DNA of 64,000 bases from Dipteronia dyeriana (lineage: Eukaryota; Streptophyta; Magnoliopsida; Sapindales; Sapindaceae). The notes beneath the pieces were generated by a model. The model was given only the letters and a program-made list of their open reading frames with translations, ran no database searches and had not been told where the DNA came from. Of this stretch, positions 56,986 through 64,000 are shown piece after piece; position 1 is the stretch's first letter; the number at the start of each line of letters is the position of its first letter. The stretch covers positions 117,872,146-117,936,145 of the forward strand of contig CM065296.1 of assembly GCA_032871835.1 (NCBI GenBank), in the 5' to 3' direction. Position numbers and translations under genes: made by a program.

Positions 56986-57674
56986 TAGGAAAGAAGAATA
57001 CAAATAGCATTACTGAAAATGAGGGAGGTGGAAAATCAAAAGCTATATGGAATGATGATCTTGTAGCTATATATTGTGAAATATATGTTAAGGAAGTAGC
57101 AAAAGGAAATAGGCATGGCACTCATTTTGATAAGATATGATGGGTAAATATTGTCAAGGTTTTTAAGGAAAGAACCGGAAGGGATTATGATAAAAAGCAA
57201 TTGAAAAACAAATGGGATTCACTTAAAACTGATTGGAAATTGTGGAGTTCACTACTGCATAAAGAAACTGGTATCAGATGGGACCCCACTAAGAAAATGG
57301 TGGATGCACCTCTAGAATTGAGGCAAAGTAAATTTGAGGTGTGAACATTCTCCTTTATTTATTTATTTATTTATTCATTTATGTCATGTAGATGCATATT
57401 TTCTAATCATCTGCTTCTTTTGTAGACGAATGTTGAGTATCGAAAATTTCGTGACGTGGGAATTAGTCCCGACATGATGGATATATATGACAAGATGTTC
57501 AAGGGCAGTACATCAGTTGGTAATTGTGTCATGATTCCATCATCTACCATACTTTCTGAAAAAATGGTGGAAGATTCAGAGCATGACAAGCAGACTGTCG
57601 ATAGGGAGAATGAGGAGGCTTCACATGGTAATCAAGATAGGGGAAAAAGAGAACAAATGATGAGAGTGAAATAA
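56986..57674 (+). pseudogene. Harbinger ORF1: Myb/SANT-like DNA-binding protein
   Basis: The first part (56986-57339) reads a trihelix/Myb_DNA-bind_3 type domain: KAIWNDDLVAIYCE, KERTGRDYDKKQLKNKWDSL, WSSLLHKETGIRWDP. A TGA at 57138-57140 interrupts it where family members have Gly-Trp. A GT-AG intron at 57340-57424 joins KFE to TNVEYRKFRD. The second part then has SPDMMDIYDKMFKG and an acidic/basic tail ending at 57674; homology may continue in other frames to about 57890. In Harbinger systems this protein binds the element ends with the transposase and brings it to the nucleus. Confidence 0.82.
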
Positions 57675-58243
57675 ATAAAGGAGTTACAGGAGGGTCGAAG
57701 GGAAAGAAAGGAAAGTTGGGAGGTGCAACAAAGTTATCTAAATAAATTGATCGTCTTGTTGAGGTAGTTGAGAGTAGAAGTACAACGACATCAGTGCATA
57801 GAAGTTCACAAGGAACTAGTATTGCTGAAGTGATGGAAGTTGTGGCCACTTTACCTGGGGCAGAAAAAGGTAGTCAGTTGTAGTGGTTTGCGACAGAGTT
57901 GTTTTGTTCTTAAGACAAGAGGGAGATGTTTTCTGTTATGACAGATTCTGATCTGAAACTCCAATTTTTGATTCTTAATCAAAAAAAGACTGAAAATTAG
58001 ATGATGATATTAATGTTTTATTATCTCTGTTGTAGTTGGATTATGTATTGGAAATTTGTGATTGTTGGACCTTAGTTGATAGACATCAATGTTTTATTAT
58101 TATTATTGTCATTGTTGGACCCTAGTTGATGACATTATGTTTTATTTTCTTTGTGATTATTGGATAATGTTTTACTTATTTTGAACCAATTTATATGTGA
58201 TGTTTGATGAGGTCATTAATATTTCAGGTTATTAAAATAAAGT

Positions 58244-59520
58244 ATGGACAATCCAGGAGACGAAGAAGAGATAGATCAACTTATATGTGTATGTGGTCGT
58301 CTTATTCAAGTTTATCTTGAAAAATATATTCTTAAAACTTCATGCATGACAAGCTCTCAAACAGGTTTTATTTGGTTGATGGAAGTGTTGCAGGGCAATG
58401 AAAGTTGTTGTTATAACATGTTTAGAATGGACAAACATGTATTCGTAATGTTGTTGAATGATTTGGAAAATAATTATAAGTTAAAGGGTTCAAGAAACAT
58501 AAGTAGTGCTGAACTTTTGAGAATATTTCTTTATATTTTAGGATAAGGTATAGGAAATAGGAATGCACAAGAACGTTTTCAACGTTCCGGTGAGACGGTA
58601 AGTAGGTATTTTGATGTGATGCTAGACATTTTATATTAAATGGCTAAGGTGATAATAAAGCCTTTGGATCCTGAATTTAGGAGCACTCCACAGGAAATAT
58701 TGAGCGACTCTAGATATATGCCTCACTTTAAGTTATGTATAATTGTCAATGCTGTTAAATTTGGTATATCCATATAAATACCTTATTTTGTACCTATTTT
58801 GAATTAATTTGTAGGATTGCAATGGAGCTATAGATGGTGTTCATGTTCAAGCTTCGATTTCTCCATGTGATCAAGTACCATATATTTGTAGAAAATGAAT
58901 ACCCACCCAAAATGTAATGGCTATATGTAACTTTGACATGCAATTTACATTTGCATGTGTAGGGTGGGAAGGCTTTGCTCATGATAGTATAGTTTCTTAT
59001 CAGCTCTACGTGATCCTCAATCAAATTTTCCAAAACCTCAAAATGGTAAATTTTGAAAGTTATGTTACACAAATAATAACTGCATATTATATCATAATCA
59101 TTTATATTTTATATTTTATATTTTCAGGAAAATATTACTTGGTGGATGCCGGATACCCACAAATGAAAGGTTTTTTAGGACCTTATAAAGGTGAAGGATA
59201 TCATATTTCACATTTTCGTAGGGGTGAAGAACCAACTGGTCACAAATAAATATCTAATCATGCACATTCTTCACTTAAGAGCATTATTGAGCGCACTTTT
59301 GGGGCATGGAGAAAAAATGGAAAATTTTAAGTGATATGCCAAGTTATTCTTATCAAAAGCAATTAAAAATTGTTATTGCTACGATGATTATTCATAACTA
59401 TATTAGAAGATAAGCATAACGAGATAGAGATTTTTATGAAAGTGTAAATTATTCAAGTGAAGATATTAATGAAGAAATGGAGGTCAATACACATGAAGAA
59501 GATGGTCCGGGAAGACGATA
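58244..59520 (+). pseudogene. Harbinger ORF2: DDE_Tnp4-type transposase
   Basis: The start MDNPGDEEEIDQL is followed by CYNMFRMDKHVFVMLL and a helix-turn-helix-like RFQRSGETVSRYFD. The DDE residues are Asp in GAIDGVHV (about 58830), Asp in [11 protein letters not shown] (about 59145) and Glu in SIIERTFGAWRK (about 59285). Introns are inferred at about 58735-58814 and 59050-59127. Stops at 58544-58546, 58637 and 58897, and another near 59248, show it is dead. The final acidic segment (EDINEEMEV, HEEDGPGRR) ends at 59520. Confidence 0.85.
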
Positions 59521-60214
59521 AATGGAAATTTTAAGAAATTCAATTGCACAAAGTTTAATGAGTACGGGCACTTAGCAATTATTTACAATTTACTCTCGAC
59601 TCCGTAATATATTTTGCTTTTTGAAATCTTTTGTTGTCAAATTCAATTGTGTAATCTCATAACTCTTTGGAATATATTTTGTTATTTAGAAAAATGTTAT
59701 GAAAGGAATTTTTAAAAAAAGTTTTTTTGATATATTCGTAATATATGTGGCAATAGATTCCAAAAATTAACAATGTGTTATGGTCACACTAAAACAAACC
59801 AAAATTATTTATTTATAAAACAAAAATATTCTTTGATATTTATTTTATAATATGATTATGGTCACATAAAAATAATAATTGATATTTATTTACTAACATG
59901 TTTATGGTCACACCAAAATATTAGTTGATATTTTATAACATGTTTATGGTAACACAAAAATAAAACAATTGTTTTATTTTCAAAACATTTTCAAAATTCA
60001 TTTGTGTCATTTCTAGTAATTTTGCACACTCAACACATTTTTTACTTTCAGTTTACCAAACACATTAAAAGTGTTTTTGGTTCCCACAACACTTTTAAAA
60101 GTCAATTTACCAAACGCACAGCAGATCCAAAAGCAAATATCCCAACAGCAATTCTCCCAACAGCAGATCCAAAAGCAATTCTCCCACAGCACAACAATGT
60201 CAAAGTAAGCCTTA

Positions 60215-60925
60215 GGCTCAGTTTGACATTCTTCCCCAGCTGCTTTTGGGGGCAAAAGTGATTCTGGACCTAATACAGAGTTCTTGGTAAAATCACGGGG
60301 AAGTGCTTTTGGTCACTTTTAGCTTCTCCCAATTGAGTTTTTGAGAAGCTACAGATACATGCTTTTGGATTTTGGCTTCTGCTTTTAGAAAACGTGTTAC
60401 AGTGATATTAAATGAAATTTTACTAACTTTCTAACTTTGTCATTGCCTTTAACGAAATTTAACAAAAAAATTTGGACTTATATTTCTGTAAAAAAAATGT
60501 TGCTATAACTGTATAAAAAAATTTGAGATAATTAATTTAATAAAGTAGAATATAAATGAAATAAAAAAATAAAGTAGAATAAAATAAAGAAATAAAAAAA
60601 ATAAAGAAATGAGACTAATTAATTAAATAAAGTAGAATAAAAAATGGGGCTAATTAATTCAATAAAGTACCATAATTATATAACACTTAACACTAAACAC
60701 AAATAACAAAAAAAAAATGTAAAGTATAGCACATTAGTACCATTTAGATATCTATGTTCTTTTAGTAATTTTAGACACTCACAACACTTTTTATTTAAGT
60801 TTACCAAACACATTGAAATTGTTTTTAGTTCTCACAACACTTTTGAAAATAAGTTTACCAAACACTCAGCTGATTCTTCCCACAACAATTCCAAAAGCAA
60901 TTCCTCCGACAGCACATTCAAAAAC
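60215..60925. mobile_element. Second Harbinger-like, non-autonomous element sharing the TTA
   Basis: Immediately after the TTA at 60212-60214 the sequence restarts with GGCTCAGTTTGACATTCTTC and CCCAGCTGCTTTTGGGGGC, a left end of the same family. Its right subterminal region (TTTACCAAACACATTGAAA, AAAAGCAATTCC, CAGCAC near 60805-60920) parallels 60053-60190, but the final TIR is missing or too diverged to see. It has no coding region. Confidence 0.75.
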
Positions 60926-61989
60926 ACTTCCCCTCACGGGAAAACAATTTCAAATTCTTTCTCTTCCTCAAAAATTCATTCAAGCCCTAATTCTGATTTA
61001 ATAAAAAAAACTAATATTAAAAAACCAAACATCCCGTACAAGTTCGTTTTAAATTAGAATAATTGAAAAATAAAAATAAATCGAAACTAAAAATAAAAAA
61101 CGATTTACACCAAACACCTCACCATCTTCTTCTTTCAAACTCTATCTTCTTCACTAAACCCTAGCTCACATCAGACCACCACCACCACCACCACCATCAG
61201 ACCCACTCCTCCCACATCTCATCATCATCAAACCCTAACCCCCAAATTTCCCTAAATCCAACCACCACTTAATCCTACCACCACCAACGACCTGAAATCC
61301 CCCCAAATTCCACCACCAATTAACCTGCCAACCACCATTAGCGTCGAATCAAAGCCCACAATCAATCCCTAACTCTCTATCTTCTCTTTCTCTTCGATTT
61401 GTGACTGTAAATCGTGGTGGTGGGTCAATCTCTGGTGTGAATCGTGACAGCGAGGGAGAATGGGAAGGCTTTGCGCTTGGTGGCGGCCATGATGTTTTGA
61501 GTGGTTGATGGTGGTTGCCGACGACGGGGAAGATCACGAGAGATAGAGTTGAGTGGGTTTTTTGGCCGATGGATTTTGGTTTTCGGGTTTGAGTGGTTTG
61601 GTGGTTAGATCGGTTTGGATTTTAGGTTTGACTGATGGTGGGTCGATTTCCTTTCTAATGGACTGGTGGTGTGGTGATGGTAGTCTGATTCAAGGTCTAG
61701 TGGTGGGTCAATTTGGTTTTTGGGTTTGGATGTTGCTAGGTTCATGATGGTAGTGGTGGTGTGGTTCTAGGTAGTGGTATGGTGACGATGATGGTGGTGT
61801 GGTGGTTTTAGGTTGGTGATGGTGGTTCTGGGTTGGTGGTGTGGTGGTTCTGGGTTGATAAAACATCAGTTTTTGTTCTTTGGATTTGGTGATCCAGAAA
61901 TCCATTTTAAATTTTAATGTTTTTTATTTTAAAAATAATTTAAATATTTAATAGAAGGATAAAATAGCATTTTCACTAAAAATATTAAC
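60926..61989. other. Inner right part of MULE-C, low-complexity and strand-skewed
   Basis: From about 61140 to 61340 the plus strand is CCA/CAC-rich; from about 61390 to 61870 it switches to GGT/GTG-rich. The short frames in it have no recognisable domain. It may be acquired host sequence or simple-sequence expansion. Confidence 0.4.
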
Positions 61990-62098
61990 AGCAGTTAACA
62001 TAAGGACCTACCCAACGAGGGAATTCTGGAACTAAAAGGACAAGAACGGTTAATAGATTAAAGTAGAGGGACAAAAAAGATTTTAACCCTAATATTTA

Positions 62099-62935
62099 TT
62101 TGTTTCTCACCTTCAAACACATCATAATCACTGTCTGTAACAATCTTGAATTAGTTAATTTCCACCGAGAGAGAAAGGTTGTGTTGAAGAAACATAATTT
62201 CGTTTAAAAATATTTTTTTCCAAAACAAATTTTTTATTGTTTTAAGCAACCACACAAAGCTTTCTCAATGGTTTTTTTTTATAAAAAAAAACAAGACTGG
62301 TTTGTAAAATGTTACCGGCTTATTATTTTCATAATCCGTCGACACAATAAACATGATATAGAAAATATATCAAGAAGAGACATGCATAACATAAACAATG
62401 GCGAAATTCTTTGTTTGTGATTCATGTCTAAACCATATTGAATTGAGAAAATGCTTTTCTATATAATTTTCAAATCCCACCTACGTTTATTCAAAATATA
62501 ATCTTCAATCATTTTCAAATCCCATCTCCATTGATTCAAAATAATCTTCGATCTTCATCTTTATCATCATCTTCATCTTCATCAAGGGGGTAATGATCTT
62601 TGAGATGAAGATTATAATACTCCTGTAAAATACCAAAACAACAATGTATAAAGTGACTTTGAAACAAAGTGTACAAGTGTTAAAATAATGTTCTCAATTT
62701 GAACGAAGAGTAGAAATTATACAGATATTAAAAAATTTGAATTGACTGAATAAATAAAAATATAAGCATCGAGCAGCATTTTACATTAAATATGAACAAA
62801 TTTTAGTAACGTAGTTTCTTATATGCTTATGTGTCACTAGATTAAAAAGAGTCTAAAAAAAAATGTTAGGAAAGGATCTTGATCCCTTCAAAGGACAGGA
62901 TGATAAGAGATGATTAACCTGGTAATTATACCTGA
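62099..62935. other. AT-rich sequence right of the nest
   Basis: No gene seen. A short CTTCATCTTYATCATCATCTTC simple repeat lies at 62548-62583. Confidence 0.4.
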
Positions 62936-63722
62936 ACATGTGAGACCCGTCCAAACCCATCCCGTTTGGAGAGGGTTGGGTATATCAAAATAAAACCCGT
63001 GTACGAGTTTGAATTTAAAATATTAACCTGTTACGTGTTGAAATTCGGGTTTAGGTGTGAAAAAAAACCGACCCCGAATTGATTTAATAATTATTTAATA
63101 AATAATATTATAATAACTACTTTTATATTTCGTTTTTGTCTTAAATCACATACAATTAAACTCTATTATTTGTATTTTCAGATTTAAAAATATCTTCTAT
63201 TATTATTTTTATTTTTATTTTTATCTTTAGTTTTCTTTTTTTCTTCTTCTCGATCTTCAACCCTCACACCCTCTTTAAAATTAAAACCTTCTCCATTTAT
63301 TTCCTCTGCAACTTATTTTATTTTTTTTTCTTTTTCTCTTTAAAATTAAAGCTCTTTTTGTTCTTCATATATTTTTTTTCTTCAGAAATTTTAAAGCCTT
63401 TTTTTTGTTTTCTCTAAAGTCTTAAAGAAGAAAACTAACGTGGATGATTGACAGCAACTGAGATTGACTCGGACCGATCGAGTTACGCTTACAGAAGTGA
63501 GTCGCTTTAGAACTACAAATCCTCATGAATTCGCGAGTTCGTGGATGGGTCTGGATGCTGTTAAAATCTGCGGGTGAAATCCGAACCCGAACCCGCTACA
63601 TTTCGTGGATTCATGGGTGGGTTTTTTTATGTCATTTTCTTTCGTGGGTTTGGGTTTGGATTTGTGTTTGGTTTTTCCAAACCTAACCAAACCCGTCAGA
63701 ACCCGACCTATTGTCATTCCCA
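62936..63722. mobile_element. Possible hAT-like fragment with GGGTT/AACCC ends
   Basis: Both sides carry repeated AACCCG / CGGGTT motifs (62945-63080 and 63575-63715). The right end, reverse-complemented, reads CTGGGAATGACAATAGGTCGG, the style of several plant hAT-type termini. I could not define a left terminal repeat or a target duplication. The GGTTTGG-rich open frames are not genes. Confidence 0.3.
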
Positions 63723-64000
63723 GACTAACCCTTATTCTGATATGGAGGCATTAGGAGATGACCAACCCTTATTTTGATAGAGAGAGCCACAGTTAGAAAA
63801 TTGCAACATCTTTTTCTAAATTCTAGCCCATGTGCATTAAAAGAAACTTAAAAAGGCCACCTTGTACACTTACAAACTATTGTCTTATAATGGATAAATC
63901 AGATTTTTGCAGTCGGATAAGAAAAAAGTTGCCTGCATTATATAGTTACCAACAAACATTTCAAAAAGAAGGGAGTTTTGAGGCTCTTGCCGCACCTTTG
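63723..64000. other. Terminal stretch, nothing recognised
   Basis: No gene, repeat or RNA is recognised in the last 278 bases. Confidence 0.4.

Larger units (their letters stand above)
54096..60211 (+). mobile_element. PIF/Harbinger element, two-gene, decayed
   Basis: Ends are GGCTTAGTTTGGCAATGCTT on the left and GGCTTACTTTGACATTGTTG on the right (reverse-complemented). The 3-bp target duplication is TTA (54093-54095 and 60212-60214), the family signature. Subterminal regions repeat CAGCTGCTTTTGG and AAAAGCA motifs. It carries a Myb/SANT-like gene and a DDE transposase gene, the standard two-gene set of autonomous plant Harbingers, both with stops. Confidence 0.92.
53769..62089. mobile_element. 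Mutator-like element (MULE-C) containing Harbinger elements
   Basis: Left end GGGTTAAAATCAATTTCACCC; right end, reverse-complemented, GGGTTAAAATCTTTTTTGTCCC. The arms continue through TTAACTTATTGACCGTT / TTAATCTATTAACCGTT and beyond 100 bp. A perfect 9-bp target duplication TAATATTTA lies at 53760-53768 and 62090-62098. Its own sequence (about 1.5 kb without the nested elements) encodes no transposase. Its right half has a C-rich then G-rich low-complexity segment (61150-61870) that could be captured gene sequence. Confidence 0.9.

Noticed and set aside
63523..63777. Overlapping Gly/Phe-rich and Lys/Pro-rich frames near the right end
   Set aside because: Composition is set by GGTTTGG / CCAAACC repeats of a hAT-like fragment rather than by a protein family.

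Overview
This window is nuclear DNA of a flowering plant, most likely a eudicot. It is AT-rich. It has spliced genes with GT-AG introns, a nuclear-type tRNA-Phe, a plant group C MAP kinase, a BAHD acyltransferase, a group S-like bZIP, and a dense load of plant transposon families. I cannot assign a species from sequence alone.

Layout: (1) 442-5775 is a complete Ty1/copia LTR retrotransposon on the minus strand, with 401-bp LTRs and a CACCT target duplication. Its gag-pol is decayed. (2) 5944-9636 is an orphan antisense-ORF fragment of a Tat-type retrotransposon joined to a broken hAT transposase gene. An AT-rich ~97-bp tandem array and a GC-rich block follow. (3) 12.4-23.8 kb holds a SINE-like piece, MITE-like elements, a two-exon BAHD acyltransferase gene (minus, 13927-16211), a possible spliced minus-strand transcript, a tRNA-Phe(GAA) gene and hAT-like GC-rich debris. 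(4) 24476-27400 is a complete two-exon TEY-type MAP kinase gene (plus) with an intron in its 5' leader. (5) 27.4-34.5 kb holds MITEs, a young SINE-like retroposon with a 13-bp target duplication, and a short bZIP gene. The end of that gene is fused to sequence resembling the MAP kinase gene, including its 3' UTR. A gypsy gag scrap follows.

(6) 34494-62098 is one continuous nest of DNA and RNA transposons that can be resolved from target-site duplications. An outer MULE (34503-53758, 9-bp TSD) contains a non-autonomous hAT (34729-52979, 8-bp TSD). That hAT contains a second, inverted copy of itself, which in turn holds a Ulp1-protease-carrying MULE (34942-43087, 9-bp TSD) and a Tat-like Ty3/gypsy element (43689-52457). 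Directly abutting, inserted in the target duplication of the outer MULE, is another MULE (53769-62089, 9-bp TSD). It carries a decayed PIF/Harbinger element (54096-60211, TTA TSD) and a second Harbinger-like end that shares the same TTA.

The host genes are unrelated in function and separated by transposon debris. The points most worth checking are the spliced antisense ORF of the Tat element (two copies, same two introns), an array of five ~41-bp palindromes just upstream of the MULE transposase gene, a perfect 60-bp hairpin at 43500-43632, and the bZIP/MAPK chimeric 3' end.
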